Positions 8,023-17,800 of a DNA stretch of 64,000 bases are shown here, in pieces; position 1 is the stretch's first letter; the number at the start of each line of letters is the position of its first letter. The notes under the pieces were generated by a model, which saw nothing but the letters and a program-made list of their open reading frames with translations, searched no databases and had not been told where the DNA came from. Made by a program: the position numbers and the translations under genes. This DNA is from Sulfurimicrobium lacus (GTDB taxonomy: Bacteria > Pseudomonadota > Gammaproteobacteria > Burkholderiales > Sulfuricellaceae): assembly GCF_011764585.1 (NCBI RefSeq), contig NZ_AP022853.1:248001-312000 (forward strand). The letters are read 5' to 3'.

Positions 8023-10218
8023 TTACAAAGCGCCGCTACGCACTGCGGCTGCCCCTTGCCCAGGGGAGCTTGGCTTCTCACGGGCTGCGAAGCTGGCGTC
8101 GGCATCCAATAGACTGACCTCGTCCCCAAGTATATGAATCGCTTCGTTCAGCAAGATGTCTTTGGCGTCCTTGCGTGCTTTTTCATCCGCTAGTTCCGTG
8201 GCGAGATTGCGTTCGTTAGCCTGGAGGCCATCGTCCTGTAGCGCCCTGCTCTTTGCTGGCGCGCTTTGGCTGGCAACATCGCCATGGGCATTCTTGCCGG
8301 CACTTTCGCAGGACTTCAGTTGAGCCTCCTGGATATTCCGTTCCTGGCGTCTTTCCGCTTCGTTTAACGAGACCTGGTTTTTCTTGCGCCGAAGCTTGGA
8401 TTCGGCGATGTCTTCCTGCAGGCAAATGAAGTCCTTGTCGTTCATCTCGCGGGCTTCATTACGTGTCAGGATAATGGGCGCCAGCGTTTTCAAGTTATCT
8501 GCCGGCGTATAGTCGGCGGCTTTCACCTGCATCCAGGGGAGTGCGTTGTCGAAAGTCGATTCGCCAAAATCTTCCGGGTCGGAAACGGTGGGAAAGGCGA
8601 TATCCGGCGTTACGCCGCGCAATTGCGTCGTGCCTCCATCGATGCGGAAAAACTGGGCGATGGTCATTTTCAGTTCGCCGAATTTCGGCTTGTCGTTTCT
8701 GGCAAGCCGATCAAGATTGAAAATGCTTTGCACGGTGCCTTTGCCAAAACTTGGTTCGCCGATTACCAATCCGCGACCATAGTCCTGAATCGCAGCAGCA
8801 AAAATCTCCGACGCCGATGCCGAGCCCCGGTTGATCAGCACGCCAAGGGGGCCACTCCAGGCGACATCGCTCGTGGTATTGCGCAACACCTTAACCGCAC
8901 CATTGGCGTCACGCTGTTGCACTACGGGCCCCTTGCCGATGAACAAGCCGGTGAGCTCTATCGATTCCGTTAATGAACCACCGCTGTTATTGCGCAAGTC
9001 GATCAGTACGGCGTCGACTTTTTCCTGTTTCAATTCACCCAACAGGCGTGCCACATCGCGGGCCGCGCTCTTGAAGTCCTGGTTGCCTTTTTGTCTCGCC
9101 TCGAAATCCTCATAAAAAGAGGGGAGGGATATCAACCCGATGTGGCGAGTTGTATTGCCTTCCTTTAGGGTGAGCACAGCTTTCTTGGCGGACTGCTCTT
9201 CCAGAGTAATTCTTTTCCGAATGAGTGAAACCAGCTTGTGTTTTCCATCCGGGCCTGCTTTCGCAGGGAGAACGTCGAGCAAGACGGTCGATTCGGCCGC
9301 GCCGCGAATCAAAGCAACGGTGTCGTCCAGGCGCCAACCCAGAACGTCCGTTATGACGCCACCTTGGCCTTGGGAAACACCGACGATACGATCCCCAATT
9401 TCCAATTTGCCTGAGAGCGCGGCGGGTCCGCCTGGCACGAGTTCCCTGATCGTGGTGTAGTCATCCTTCTCCGCCAGCGTCGCACCTATGCCGACCAGGG
9501 AAAGTTTCATCGAGATGTCGAAATCCTGCGCGGCCCGAAGCCCAAGGTAGTTGCTGTGGGGGTCGATAGCCATGGTGTAGGCGTTCATGAATATCTGAAA
9601 CACATCTTCGCTTTTCAGCCGGTCGATGCGTCTCTGGGAATGGCCATAGCGTTTGTCCAGAATTTCGACGATGTTCTTGTCGGTTTTCCCCGCCAGCTTG
9701 AGGCGAAGCCAGTCGTTCTTCACCCGCTTTCGCCACACCTCGCGCATTACATTCTCGGATTTAGACCAGGGATCCTTTTCTCTCTCATATTGAAAGACTT
9801 CTTTTTTCGTGAAATCAAACCCTTCCTTGAGCAAGGCGCGGGCGTATCCAAAGCGCTCGTGTACCCTTCGCGCGTAAAGATTGAAGACGGCAAAGGGAGC
9901 GGTAAGGTCTTCCGCAAAGATGGCATCGTCGAGAGTGGTTCGAAGGCCGCTCATCTGGTCGATGTCGGTTTGAACGAAAAACATTTTCTCGGGATCAAGC
10001 GATTTCAGATATTGGTTGAATATCTTTTCCGACATCGCGTCGTCGAGTGGCATCGGTTTGTAGTGGTAACGGGCCAGCACCTCTGCCGCCAAGTGTGCCG
10101 CTTGGGACTGTTGCTGCAATGGTTTCAACCCGGAAGTAAGTGGCGTTCCAACGTCGAACGAGGCAGCGTGTGCTGCCGTTGCCAACGCAAAAACCATCCA
10201 AAGCAGTTTCTTTATCAT
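8023..10218 (-). CDS. prc: Tail-specific protease Prc (C-terminal processing peptidase)
   Basis: Periplasmic serine protease of 731 residues in peptidase family S41, which degrades proteins by their nonpolar C-termini and in other bacteria trims lipoproteins and cell-wall enzymes. A signal peptide (MIKKLLWMVFALATAAHAA) is followed by the long N-terminal domain of Tsp/Prc, a PDZ domain near 230-310 (GIGATLAEKDDY, LVPGGPA), and the catalytic core: serine in NRGSASASEIFAAA and the general-base lysine in GEPSFGKGTVQ. The C-terminal 200 residues are charged and helical, also typical. The start has GGAG 6 bases upstream. Its gene converges on the DsrS-like gene with 57 bases between them. A second S41 protease lies at 25.7-27.1 kb. 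Confidence 0.93.
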   Translation of the reverse strand: MIKKLLWMVFALATAAHAASFDVGTPLTSGLKPLQQQSQAAHLAAEVLARYHYKPMPLDDAMSEKIFNQYLKSLDPEKMFFVQTDIDQMSGLRTTLDDAIFAEDLTAPFAVFNLYARRVHERFGYARALLKEGFDFTKKEVFQYEREKDPWSKSENVMREVWRKRVKNDWLRLKLAGKTDKNIVEILDKRYGHSQRRIDRLKSEDVFQIFMNAYTMAIDPHSNYLGLRAAQDFDISMKLSLVGIGATLAEKDDYTTIRELVPGGPAALSGKLEIGDRIVGVSQGQGGVITDVLGWRLDDTVALIRGAAESTVLLDVLPAKAGPDGKHKLVSLIRKRITLEEQSAKKAVLTLKEGNTTRHIGLISLPSFYEDFEARQKGNQDFKSAARDVARLLGELKQEKVDAVLIDLRNNSGGSLTESIELTGLFIGKGPVVQQRDANGAVKVLRNTTSDVAWSGPLGVLINRGSASASEIFAAAIQDYGRGLVIGEPSFGKGTVQSIFNLDRLARNDKPKFGELKMTIAQFFRIDGGTTQLRGVTPDIAFPTVSDPEDFGESTFDNALPWMQVKAADYTPADNLKTLAPIILTRNEAREMNDKDFICLQEDIAESKLRRKKNQVSLNEAERRQERNIQEAQLKSCESAGKNAHGDVASQSAPAKSRALQDDGLQANERNLATELADEKARKDAKDILLNEAIHILGDEVSLLDADASFAAREKPSSPGQGAAAVRSGAL

Positions 10219-10369
10219 TTGTACTCCATCACAAAGCGGATTGTTTGCATTGGATAACAGGCAATCTGGGTGTCGGCACTAATGCCGGATTTGACTCGTG
10301 AGCCCGGATTTGGTTGCCAAGGGATCAAGTTTGTAACATGCGGCGGCGAGAAAATCGACTGGACAGTCA

Positions 10370-10395
10370 GGTATTGAAAGCCGCGTTTCAATACC
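10370..10395. repeat. Perfect 10-base inverted repeat between prc and ccsB
   Basis: GGTATTGAAA at 10370-10379 and TTTCAATACC at 10386-10395 are exact inverted copies around a 6-base GC loop. It lies just past the ccsB stop in the 199-base gap before prc. It has no run of T on the minus strand, so it is not a classic intrinsic terminator; it may stabilise the 3' end or be a short dispersed palindrome. I see nothing else in the gap. Confidence 0.6.
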
Positions 10396-10417
10396 CGTTC
10401 CTGATTCTTACCGGGGG

Positions 10418-11563
10418 CTATAACGTACCGTAGGAATGCAATCCGGAGAGGAACATGTTGACGCCGAGGAAGGCGAAGGCGGTCACGAACAGGCCGATCA
10501 CCGCCCACCACGCCAGCATCGGGCCGCGCAGGCCTTTCACCAGGCGCAGGTGCAACCAGGCGGCGTAATTCAGCCACACGATCAGCGCCCAGGTTTCCTT
10601 GGGATCCCACGACCAGTAACCGCCCCACGCTTCCGCCGCCCACATGGCGCCGAGGATGGTGGCGATGGTGAAGAAGGCGAAGCCGATGGCGATGGACTTG
10701 TACATCAGGTCGTCGAGCATTTCGACGGCGGGCAGGCGGCTGGCCAGGATGCCCTTGTTGACCAGCAGGTAGGCCACCCCGACCATGGCGGCCAGCGCGA
10801 AGGCGCCGTAGCCGATGAAGTTGGCCGGCACGTGGATTTTCATCCAATAGGACTGCAGAGCCGGGACCAGGGGCTGGATTTCATTGGCCTGGCGCCCGAA
10901 GGTGTACCACAGCAGGAAGCCGACGGCGGCGCTGATGACCAGCAGCACGAAGGCGCCCAGCTGGCGGTTCTGGTAGCGCAGTTCGTAAAACAGGTAGAGC
11001 AGCGCGGTAAGAATGGAGAAGAGGATGAAGACTTCGTACAGGTTGCTGAGCGGGATGTGTCCGACGTCCGGGCTGATCAGGTAGGACTCGTACCAGCGCG
11101 TCATCAGCCCGACCAGGCCCATCACCACGGCGCTCCAGGTAATGGCACTGGAAACCCGGGCGGTAAACTCGGAGCGGCTCAGCAGGGCCAGCCAGTAGCT
11201 GCCGGTGGCGATCACGAACAGCGCGCTCATCCACATGATGGCGGTCTGGCTGCCGAAAAAGAATTTGAGGAAGAAGGCCTGCTCTGCCCGTGCCAGCTGG
11301 CCGTGATACTGGCTGATGCCGAACAGGCTCAGGCATCCGACCACCAGCACCAGCGCGCGGAACGGCTTCCAGAACCAGCCCTGGCCGATGAGTCCGGCGG
11401 CGGACAGGAACAGGATGCCCTTTTCGTACTCGTCCATGTTGCTGCCATAAAGATTGAGGGCGTAAATGCTCCCGCCGGCCAGAATCAGGGCGTAGAGCCA
11501 GTCGAACCAGGACAGGGTTTTAAAGAAGGCAGGGCGGGCGCCGTAGTTTTCAGTCAATTCCAT
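10418..11563 (-). CDS. ccsB: Cytochrome c biogenesis protein CcsB (CcsA/ResC family)
   Basis: Integral membrane component of system II cytochrome c maturation; with ResB it carries haem across the membrane and ligates it to CxxCH apocytochromes. The 381-residue protein has at least eight hydrophobic helices. The WWD signature is clear: WGGYWSWDPKETWALIVW, followed by HLRL, and conserved histidines flank it. The start is 4 bases after the resB stop with AAAGGA upstream, so the pair is co-translated. The cytochrome c4 gene upstream is a natural client. Naming between CcsA, CcsB and ResC varies; the role is not in doubt. Confidence 0.93.
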   Translation of the reverse strand: MELTENYGARPAFFKTLSWFDWLYALILAGGSIYALNLYGSNMDEYEKGILFLSAAGLIGQGWFWKPFRALVLVVGCLSLFGISQYHGQLARAEQAFFLKFFFGSQTAIMWMSALFVIATGSYWLALLSRSEFTARVSSAITWSAVVMGLVGLMTRWYESYLISPDVGHIPLSNLYEVFILFSILTALLYLFYELRYQNRQLGAFVLLVISAAVGFLLWYTFGRQANEIQPLVPALQSYWMKIHVPANFIGYGAFALAAMVGVAYLLVNKGILASRLPAVEMLDDLMYKSIAIGFAFFTIATILGAMWAAEAWGGYWSWDPKETWALIVWLNYAAWLHLRLVKGLRGPMLAWWAVIGLFVTAFAFLGVNMFLSGLHSYGTL

Positions 11564-11567
11564 TGGT

Positions 11568-13616
11568 TTATTCCTTTAGCAGGCGCGCGAGCTGTTCCTT
11601 GTGGCGATTGAATTCCTGTTCGAAATCCATCGTCTTGCGGTTGGTGGACATGGCGAACAATACGGTTTCGGACTGCGGTTTGACCAGCAACCAGATGCGG
11701 CGTTCCCTGACGTAGAACATGAAGAACACGCCCAGCACCAGGAGCAGGGAGCCGCCGTAGACGATGTTCTTGCCCGGGGAGCGGGTGAGCTGCAGCCCGC
11801 TCGCCATCACTTCGTCGAATTCGGATAGCTGCAGGTAGACCGGCGCGCCATAGGAGAACAGGTCGCTCGTCGTGTTGAGGCTGTCGCGCACGAAGCGCAG
11901 GGTGCTGTCATTCATCGTTGCCGGCTGGCCGGCTTTTGCCTGGGCAATGCGGTAGGCGGAAACGGCCGCGCTTTCGAGGACCTTGATATAGGTTTGCGCG
12001 GCTTTTTCCTGCTCGGCGGCGGGCACGGATTTTTCGATGAACTTGGCCAGGGCTTCAAAGCCGCCGGCAGCGAAAATATCCAGCACCTTGACGGTGCTTG
12101 CCTCCAGCTTGCCCATCATGGACGGACTGATCTTTTCGCCTTGCAGCGCGAATTCGGCGAAATGGCGGGCGATCTCCGGGTGGGCCTGCTTGTCCAGCAG
12201 TATGGCGTGCAGGCGCATGAAGCCGTCGATGCGGCTTTGTTCGTCCAGCGGGATGCGAATGTAGCGGAACGGTTCATTGGGTGCCTGGCGCATGCCCGAA
12301 AGGATGTACCAGCGGTCGTCAAGGAAGATCGGCAGCATGTAGTTGAAATATTCGCGCGCCTGGCCCTGGGCGTCGCGGATCTTGTACTGGAAGCTCGGGC
12401 CCACGTTGCGCAAGTCCTTCTTCGCCGCCTTGGTGGTCCCGGTTTGCATGTACTTGAGCAGGTTCTGCCAGCCGCTTGCCATGTCGCCATTCTCGTTGGC
12501 GAAGTTCTCGATGTTGAACTTGCGGAACTCGGTGAATTCGACGCTGTAAGTCGCGTTGCCATTGGACATCTGCGATGCCTGCTTGACTACGCCGTGCATG
12601 GTGAAAGGCGCTTGGGCGGGGCTGAACAGGTTCCACCCCTTCATGGTCAGCTTGGTGCCGCCATCGCCGAAGCTGGCCTGATAAATGGCGATGCCCTTGT
12701 AAATCAGGGGATGATTGACCCGGATGGTCTGGGATACCGTTTCGTGCGTTGCCTTGTCGGTGATGGTGATGTCGCTTTCGAACGACTTGGGCTGGCCGGT
12801 GGGGTAATGCTCAACGCGGAATTTTTTCAGCTTGATGTCGAACGGCAGGTCCTGCACCAGGTAGCCGTCGCCGATGTTGAGAAACACCACATCGGCCGAA
12901 CTGCCCTCGGGGATCGTCACGCCGCCACGGAAGGAGAGGTTGGCGGGCGAGAGGCGGCTTGCAGCGGGGACATCGCTTTGCGGCAGGTCGCGGGTCTCGA
13001 TTTTTTTCCAGCCGACGAGCTGTTCAACCTTGAGCGGGATGTTGCCGTCGATCAGGCCGCCCAGGCAGATGACGACGATCGCAGTGTGGGTGAGCGTGTA
13101 GCCGATGCGGTGGTAGCTGCCGGCCTTAGCGGCGACGAGCATGTCGCCCGCTTCGTTGGGCGCGCCTATCCTGGCGCGGAAGCCTTGCCCCTGCAGATAC
13201 TGGCTCAGACGAACCCGCAAGGTGTCGGGTGGCACGGTGCTGGCAAACTCCGCCTGGTGCGAAAAGGCGCGCAGCGAGACTTCCGTGGCGTGTTCGCGGA
13301 ACGAGCGCATCTCGCGCAGCATCAAGGGCGTGTTGCGGAAAATGCACATGCCGGTGGAGAGGATCAGGAACGCCAGGATGGTGAGGAACCAGCCGGAATG
13401 GTAAACGTCGTAGAGCCCCAAAGACTCGAATACCTGGAACCAGAATTGTCCGAACTGGATGACGTAATTCGAGTAAGGCTCGTTCTGCTTGAGTACCGTG
13501 CCGATTACGGAGGCGATCGCCAGCACGGTAAGCAGACTGATGGCCAGGCGCATCGAGCTCAACAGCTCGAAAATATTTTGCGACAGACGGCGGTGAAAGG
13601 CGTTTGGAGTGTTCAC
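11568..13616 (-). CDS. resB: Cytochrome c biogenesis protein ResB
   Basis: System II haem-ligation partner of CcsB, 682 residues. It begins with a membrane helix in SSMRLAISLLTVLAIAS followed by NYVIQFGQFWFQVFESLGLYD, the ResB signature, and has further helices near residues 75-95 and 165-190. A large periplasmic domain follows, and a final helix (NIVYGGSLLLVLGVFFMF) ends with a cytoplasmic tail. The initiating codon appears to be GTG with a weak ribosome site. The gene is leftward, between cytochrome c4 and ccsB. Together these three form a haem-handling unit. Confidence 0.92.
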   Translation of the reverse strand: MNTPNAFHRRLSQNIFELLSSMRLAISLLTVLAIASVIGTVLKQNEPYSNYVIQFGQFWFQVFESLGLYDVYHSGWFLTILAFLILSTGMCIFRNTPLMLREMRSFREHATEVSLRAFSHQAEFASTVPPDTLRVRLSQYLQGQGFRARIGAPNEAGDMLVAAKAGSYHRIGYTLTHTAIVVICLGGLIDGNIPLKVEQLVGWKKIETRDLPQSDVPAASRLSPANLSFRGGVTIPEGSSADVVFLNIGDGYLVQDLPFDIKLKKFRVEHYPTGQPKSFESDITITDKATHETVSQTIRVNHPLIYKGIAIYQASFGDGGTKLTMKGWNLFSPAQAPFTMHGVVKQASQMSNGNATYSVEFTEFRKFNIENFANENGDMASGWQNLLKYMQTGTTKAAKKDLRNVGPSFQYKIRDAQGQAREYFNYMLPIFLDDRWYILSGMRQAPNEPFRYIRIPLDEQSRIDGFMRLHAILLDKQAHPEIARHFAEFALQGEKISPSMMGKLEASTVKVLDIFAAGGFEALAKFIEKSVPAAEQEKAAQTYIKVLESAAVSAYRIAQAKAGQPATMNDSTLRFVRDSLNTTSDLFSYGAPVYLQLSEFDEVMASGLQLTRSPGKNIVYGGSLLLVLGVFFMFYVRERRIWLLVKPQSETVLFAMSTNRKTMDFEQEFNRHKEQLARLLKE

Positions 13617-13647
13617 GTTTTAATCAGTAGTAGAACAGGTACGGACA

Positions 13648-13677
13648 AAAAAGGGTGACATCACTGTCACCCTTTTT
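13648..13677 (-). terminator. Intrinsic terminator after cytochrome c4
   Basis: A 13-base perfect inverted repeat (AAAAAGGGTGACA, loop TCAC, TGTCACCCTTTTT) ends in a T run on either strand. It lies between the cytochrome c4 stop and the ResB start on the minus strand, so c4 is probably transcribed mainly alone, with only partial read-through into resB-ccsB. Confidence 0.85.
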
Positions 13678-13702
13678 GGTTGCTGCCATCAGCCGTGCGA
13701 TA

Positions 13703-14323
13703 TTAGTTGAGGCCGGAGATGTATTCCGAGACAGCCTTCATTTCCTGGTCGGTCATCTTGGAGGCGATCACACGCATCATCTTGGCGCCATCGTTGGCAC
13801 GCTCGCCGCTGCGGAAAGTCGTCAACTGAGCCAGGATGTAGTCGGCGTGCTGGCCAGCCAGGCGGGGGAACTGCGCCGGGATGCCGGAGCCGCTCGGGCC
13901 ATGGCATGCGGCACATGCAGGCACGCCGCTGGACTGGTTGCCACCTTTGAACAGTTTTTGTCCGGCAGCTGCCAAAGCGGGGTCTTTTGCGCTACCGGAA
14001 GCAGCTTTTTTCTCGCCGAAGAATGCGCCGAGGTTTTTCATGTCTTCCGGCGACAGGGCAGCGGCCATGCCGAACATGATGGGGTTCTTGCGAGCACCGG
14101 ATTTGAAATCAGTCAGCTGCTTGGCGATGTATTCGGGGATCTGTCCGGCCAGTTTCGGATTGGCGGGAACGACACTGTTGCCATCAGCGGCGTGACAGGC
14201 GACGCAAACTGTCGTAACGATCTGTTGCGCCTTGGCAGGATCTCCCTTGGCGGCAGTTTCTGCCAGCGCCGAAGACGCGGTCATCACACCCGCTATCGCC
14301 ACCATCGCCATGGTTTGTTTCAT
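13703..14323 (-). CDS. Cytochrome c4 (dihaem)
   Basis: Periplasmic dihaem electron carrier of 206 residues, normally passing electrons from the bc1 complex to terminal oxidases. There is a signal peptide ([21 protein letters not shown]). Two haem sites, CVACH and CAACH, occupy two similar cytochrome c lobes, each with a downstream methionine ligand candidate (in KNPIMFGMA and in GAKMMRVIA). The start codon has AGGAGT upstream. Divergent engB begins 93 bases away. The cytochrome c maturation genes resB and ccsB lie downstream on the same strand. Confidence 0.92.
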   Translation of the reverse strand: MKQTMAMVAIAGVMTASSALAETAAKGDPAKAQQIVTTVCVACHAADGNSVVPANPKLAGQIPEYIAKQLTDFKSGARKNPIMFGMAAALSPEDMKNLGAFFGEKKAASGSAKDPALAAAGQKLFKGGNQSSGVPACAACHGPSGSGIPAQFPRLAGQHADYILAQLTTFRSGERANDGAKMMRVIASKMTDQEMKAVSEYISGLN

Positions 14324-14416
14324 TCTTTGGACTCCTTGACAAGTTCTTCTGACTTAAAAAACGGCAATTCTATACCAAGACTAAGCTATCATGCCACTTT
14401 GAACGAAAAATTTTCC

Positions 14417-15043
14417 ATGGCACTTTTTCAACACGCTGAGTTTTATATTTCCGCGCATGACCTACGCGATTTGCCGCTGCCCATGGGCATGGAAGTGGCT
14501 TTCGCCGGCCGTTCCAACTCGGGCAAATCGAGCGCGATCAACACCCTGACCAATCGTACCAGGCTTGCTTTCGTCAGCAAGACGCCGGGCCGTACCCAGT
14601 TGATCAATTTCTTCAGGCTTGGCGAAGAAGGCGACCAACGTTACCTGGTCGACTTGCCCGGTTATGGCTATGCCGCCGTCCCGGAAAAAATTCGTCTCCA
14701 CTGGCGCGGGGTGCTGAGCACTTATTTGCAGACACGCTCCTCGCTGCGCGGACTGGTGCTGATCATGGATATCCGGCGTCCCCTGACCGATCTGGACCGG
14801 CAGATGCTGGAGTGGTTCAAGTACACCGGCAACCCGGTGCACGTGCTGCTGACCAAGTCCGACAAGCTAAACCGACAGCAGGCCATGGCGACGCTGCGCG
14901 CGGTGGAAAAGGAACTGGCGGTGATTTATCCCGGCGCGACCGCCCAGCTGTTCTCCACCCCCAAACATCAAGGCATGGAAGAAGCCGAGCGCGTGATCGC
15001 CAAGTGGTTCGAGCCTGACCCGGAATCGCCAGCGCAGGCATAA
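14417..15043 (+). CDS. engB: Ribosome biogenesis GTPase EngB (YihA/YsxC)
   Basis: Essential small GTPase assisting large ribosomal subunit assembly, about 208 residues. G1 is [10 protein letters not shown]2 lies around [12 protein letters not shown]3 is DLPGYGYA and G4 is TKSDKL; these and the lack of extra domains define EngB. I use the ATG at 14417 ([12 protein letters not shown]) because it gives the family length; the frame stays open far upstream only as an antisense shadow of cytochrome c4. The stop lies inside the flank of a hairpin that ends the converging trpB2-like transcript. Confidence 0.93.
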   Translation: MALFQHAEFYISAHDLRDLPLPMGMEVAFAGRSNSGKSSAINTLTNRTRLAFVSKTPGRTQLINFFRLGEEGDQRYLVDLPGYGYAAVPEKIRLHWRGVLSTYLQTRSSLRGLVLIMDIRRPLTDLDRQMLEWFKYTGNPVHVLLTKSDKLNRQQAMATLRAVEKELAVIYPGATAQLFSTPKHQGMEEAERVIAKWFEPDPESPAQA

Positions 15044-15052
15044 AAAGAAAAA

Positions 15053-15083
15053 GCCCCCGGCTAAAGGGGAAAAAGCCGGGGGC
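15053..15083 (-). terminator. Intrinsic terminator for the trpB2-like gene
   Basis: GCCCCCGGCT at 15053-15062 and AGCCGGGGGC at 15074-15083 form a 10-base GC stem. Read on the minus strand it is followed by a T-rich tract (TTTTTCTTTTTA), the shape of an intrinsic terminator for leftward transcription. It sits directly behind the engB stop. Confidence 0.75.
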
Positions 15084-15087
15084 AGAA

Positions 15088-15151
15088 GCCTTAACTAGCA
15101 TTAAGGCGCCCGCTCAGGGAGGAGAAGCGGGCGACGGTTTTTCAGGCCGTC
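15088..15151. repeat. Three more tandem hairpins between engB and trpB2
   Basis: Directly next to the terminator hairpin lie GCCTTAA/TTAAGGC (15088-15094 and 15101-15107), GCCCGCT/AGCGGGC (15108-15114 and 15126-15132) and GACGG/CCGTC (15133-15137 and 15147-15151). Together with the terminator they fill the first 100 bases of the 180-base convergent gap. Nothing else is seen up to the trpB2 stop at 15224. Confidence 0.6.
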
Positions 15152-15223
15152 TGCAATCTCAGAGCGGGACAGGAATAAATTAGTTCCCGCTAATATGAAA
15201 AATCCTGCTGTTCGCCACTTTCC

Positions 15224-16579
15224 TTACCCGCCCACCTTCGGCAGGCGCTCCAGTGCCGCCTCGATCGCCTCCTCCGGATAAGCATAGTCTTCCAGCTTGC
15301 CGCTGAAATAACTGTCATATGCGCCCATGTCGAAGTGTCCGTGGCCGGAAAGGTTGAAAAACAGCGTTTTAGCCTCGCCACTTTCCTTGCAGCGCAGCGC
15401 CTCGTCTATGCAGGCGGCGATGGCGTGGTTCGACTCCGGTGCCGGGATGATGCCTTCGGAGCGGGCGAAGGTAACGCCGGCCTGAAAAGTGGCGAGCTGG
15501 GGCACCGCCACAGCTTCGATCAGTTTTTCGTGGTAGAGCTGCGATACCAGCGCCGAATCGCCGTGGTAGCGTAAACCGCCGGCGTGGATGCCGGGTGGCA
15601 TGAAGTCGTGACCGAGGGTGTACATCAGCATCATCGGCGTGAGTTTTGCCGTGTCGCCGAAATCGTAAGCGTAGTGGCCGCGCGTCAGGGTCGGGCAGGA
15701 TGTGGGCTCCACCGCCACCAAGCGCACGTTCTTGCCCGCCGCTTTGTCGGCGAAGAAGGGGAAGGCCGCGCCGCCGAAGTTGGAGCCGCCGCCGCAGGGG
15801 GCGAAGATCATGTCCGGATAGTCGCCCGCTTTCTCGAATTGCTTCTTGGCTTCCAGTCCGATTACGGTCTGGTGCAGCAGTACGTGGTTCAGTACCGAGC
15901 CCAGGGCGTAATTGGTATCGGAACGCGAGGCCGCATCTTCCACCGCTTCGGAAATCGCCAGGCCCAGCGAGCCCTGATTGTCCGGGTCCTGTGCCAGGGC
16001 GGCGCGCCCGCTATTGGTTTCCATGCTCGGGCTGGCGAACACTTTCGCTCCCCAGGTCTGCATCATCGAGCGGCGGTAGGGTTTCTGGCCGTAGCTCACC
16101 TTCACCATATATACCTGCACCTCGAGCCCGAACATCTGGCCCGCCAGCGCCATGGAACAGCCCCATTGTCCGGCGCCGGTTTCGGTGGCGATGCGTTTGA
16201 TGCCGGCCTCCTTGTTGTAATAGGCCTGGGCGATGGCGGTGTTGGGTTTGTGCGAACCGGCCGGGGAAACGCCTTCGTATTTGTAGTAAATCTTGGCCGG
16301 CGTGCCGAGCGCCGCTTCCAGACGGTGCGCGCGGAACAGTGGCGAGGGCCGCCACAGCTGATAAATTTCGCGCACCTTCTCGGGGATTTCGATCCAGCGC
16401 TGGGCGGACATCTCCTGCTCGATCAGGCTCATGGGGAAGATGGCGGTCAGCGCTTCCGGCCCGATCGGCTTGCCGTCCGGGCCCAGCGGAGGGGCCGGCG
16501 GATTGGGCATGTCGGCGACGACGTTGTACCAGTGGGTGGGGATTTCGGATTCGTCCAGCAGGAATTTGGTGCGCGACAT
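15224..16579 (-). CDS. TrpB2-type tryptophan synthase beta chain
   Basis: PLP enzyme of about 451 residues in the TrpB2 group, which makes tryptophan from indole and serine but does not pair tightly with TrpA. It is longer than TrpB1 and begins [20 protein letters not shown], the TrpB2 hallmark. The PLP lysine is in [14 protein letters not shown], the glycine-rich phosphate loop is [11 protein letters not shown], and [13 protein letters not shown] gives the conserved glutamate. The ATG at 16579 is chosen over one 39 bases upstream because AAAGGA precedes it. No trpA or other trp gene is near, so it may be an indole-salvage enzyme rather than the main synthase. Confidence 0.9.
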   Translation of the reverse strand: MSRTKFLLDESEIPTHWYNVVADMPNPPAPPLGPDGKPIGPEALTAIFPMSLIEQEMSAQRWIEIPEKVREIYQLWRPSPLFRAHRLEAALGTPAKIYYKYEGVSPAGSHKPNTAIAQAYYNKEAGIKRIATETGAGQWGCSMALAGQMFGLEVQVYMVKVSYGQKPYRRSMMQTWGAKVFASPSMETNSGRAALAQDPDNQGSLGLAISEAVEDAASRSDTNYALGSVLNHVLLHQTVIGLEAKKQFEKAGDYPDMIFAPCGGGSNFGGAAFPFFADKAAGKNVRLVAVEPTSCPTLTRGHYAYDFGDTAKLTPMMLMYTLGHDFMPPGIHAGGLRYHGDSALVSQLYHEKLIEAVAVPQLATFQAGVTFARSEGIIPAPESNHAIAACIDEALRCKESGEAKTLFFNLSGHGHFDMGAYDSYFSGKLEDYAYPEEAIEAALERLPKVGG

Positions 16580-16660
16580 GGGCCGGTCCTTTTGCGGGGA
16601 GAGGAGAAAGGCCATCATATCCCCTTTAATTTTTGGCTGCCAAGCTCTTGGCCTATAAGC

Positions 16661-16666
16661 TATAAT
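16661..16666 (+). promoter_or_regulatory. Possible -10 box of the fbp promoter
   Basis: A TATAAT hexamer lies 39 bases before the fbp start in an AT-rich stretch between divergent trpB2 and fbp. No good -35 box stands at the right distance, so the promoter may need an activator or an extended -10. Confidence 0.35.
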
Positions 16667-16704
16667 ATTAGAATTAGTTTATATTCTTAACTTAGGACAG
16701 AAAC

Positions 16705-17709
16705 ATGCACAACGGCACCACCATTACCCAATTCATCATCGAAGAACAGCGCCACATCCAAGGCGCGACGGGCGATTTCACTTCGCTCCTCAACGACATC
16801 GTCACCGCGATCAAGGTGATTTCCAACGCCGTGAACAAGGGTGCGCTGATTGGCGTGATGGGTTCGGCCGGTTCCGAAAACGTGCAGGGCGAGACGCAGA
16901 AGGAACTGGACGTCATCACCAACGAGATCTTCATCAAGTCCAACGAATGGGCGGGCCACCTTGCAGCCATGGCGTCGGAAGAGATGGACGACATCTACCC
17001 CATTCCGGCGCAATACCCGCGCGGCAAGTACCTGCTGGTGTTCGACCCGCTCGACGGCTCCAGCAACGTCGACGTGAACATTTCCGTAGGCACCATCTTC
17101 TCCATCCTGCGTTGCCCCGGCGAAGGCGACGCGCCTTCCGCGCAGGCCTTCATGCAGCCCGGCACCAAGCAGGTGTGCGCCGGTTACGCGCTGTACGGTT
17201 CCTCCACCATGCTGGTGCTGACCAGCGGGCATGGCGTCAACGGCTTCACGCTGGATCGCGATATCGGCGAATTCGTCCTCACCCATCCCAACATGACCAT
17301 TCCTGAAGATACCAAGGAATTCGCCATCAACGCTTCCAACCAGCGCTTCTGGGAAAAACCGGTGCAGCGCTACGTGGAAGAGGCGCTGGCCGGCAAGACC
17401 GGGCCGCGCGGCAAGGACTTCAACATGCGCTGGGTGGCCTCGATGGTCGCGGAAGTGCACCGTATCCTGATGCGCGGCGGCATCTTCATGTATCCCAAGG
17501 ACACCAAGGACCCCACCCGGGCCGGCAAGCTGCGCTTGCTGTACGAAGCCAACCCCATGTCTTTCATCGTGGAACAGGCCGGCGGCGCTTCCAGCACCGG
17601 GCGCGAACGTATCCTCGAAGTGCAGCCCGACGGACTGCACCAGCGCGTGCCGGTGATCCTGGGTTCGAAGAATGAAGTCGAGACCGTGATTTCGTACCAC
17701 CAGGCATAA
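16705..17709 (+). CDS. fbp: Class I fructose-1,6-bisphosphatase
   Basis: Cytoplasmic enzyme of gluconeogenesis and of the Calvin cycle that removes the 1-phosphate from fructose-1,6-bisphosphate. The metal site is [20 protein letters not shown], with further ligands in GSENVQGE upstream; substrate contacts include [14 protein letters not shown] and GGIFMYP. At 334 residues it has the bacterial class I length. It is monocistronic: divergent from the trpB2-like gene and closed by a strong terminator. An autotroph would use it for carbon fixation, but no other Calvin-cycle gene is in the window. Confidence 0.96.
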   Translation: MHNGTTITQFIIEEQRHIQGATGDFTSLLNDIVTAIKVISNAVNKGALIGVMGSAGSENVQGETQKELDVITNEIFIKSNEWAGHLAAMASEEMDDIYPIPAQYPRGKYLLVFDPLDGSSNVDVNISVGTIFSILRCPGEGDAPSAQAFMQPGTKQVCAGYALYGSSTMLVLTSGHGVNGFTLDRDIGEFVLTHPNMTIPEDTKEFAINASNQRFWEKPVQRYVEEALAGKTGPRGKDFNMRWVASMVAEVHRILMRGGIFMYPKDTKDPTRAGKLRLLYEANPMSFIVEQAGGASSTGRERILEVQPDGLHQRVPVILGSKNEVETVISYHQA

Positions 17710-17732
17710 GTAACTGGTTACGAATCAAATCG

Positions 17733-17764
17733 AAGGCCTGCAGCGATGCAGGCCTTTTTGTTTT
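17733..17764 (+). terminator. Intrinsic terminator of fbp
   Basis: AAGGCCTGCA, loop GCGA, TGCAGGCCTT forms a perfect 10-base stem followed by a T-rich run; it starts 24 bases after the fbp stop. Confidence 0.92.
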
Positions 17765-17800
17765 ATGCTGTGGTGTGACGGTATTTTCGCGGAGATGGAA

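Noticed and set aside
8023-10218. Prc and CtpA as a recent duplication
   Set aside because: They differ in length, domain layout and most of their sequence; they are two old S41 subfamilies.
11994-13658. A 554-codon open frame on the plus strand antisense to resB
   Set aside because: Composition is His- and Gly-rich without domains; it is a shadow of GC-rich codons in resB, which has clear family motifs.
13655-14416. Long upstream extension of engB
   Set aside because: It runs through the cytochrome c4 gene in antisense and would give a protein twice the EngB length.
17720-17760. Small RNA gene between fbp and the unknown gene
   Set aside because: The only structure is a textbook terminator.
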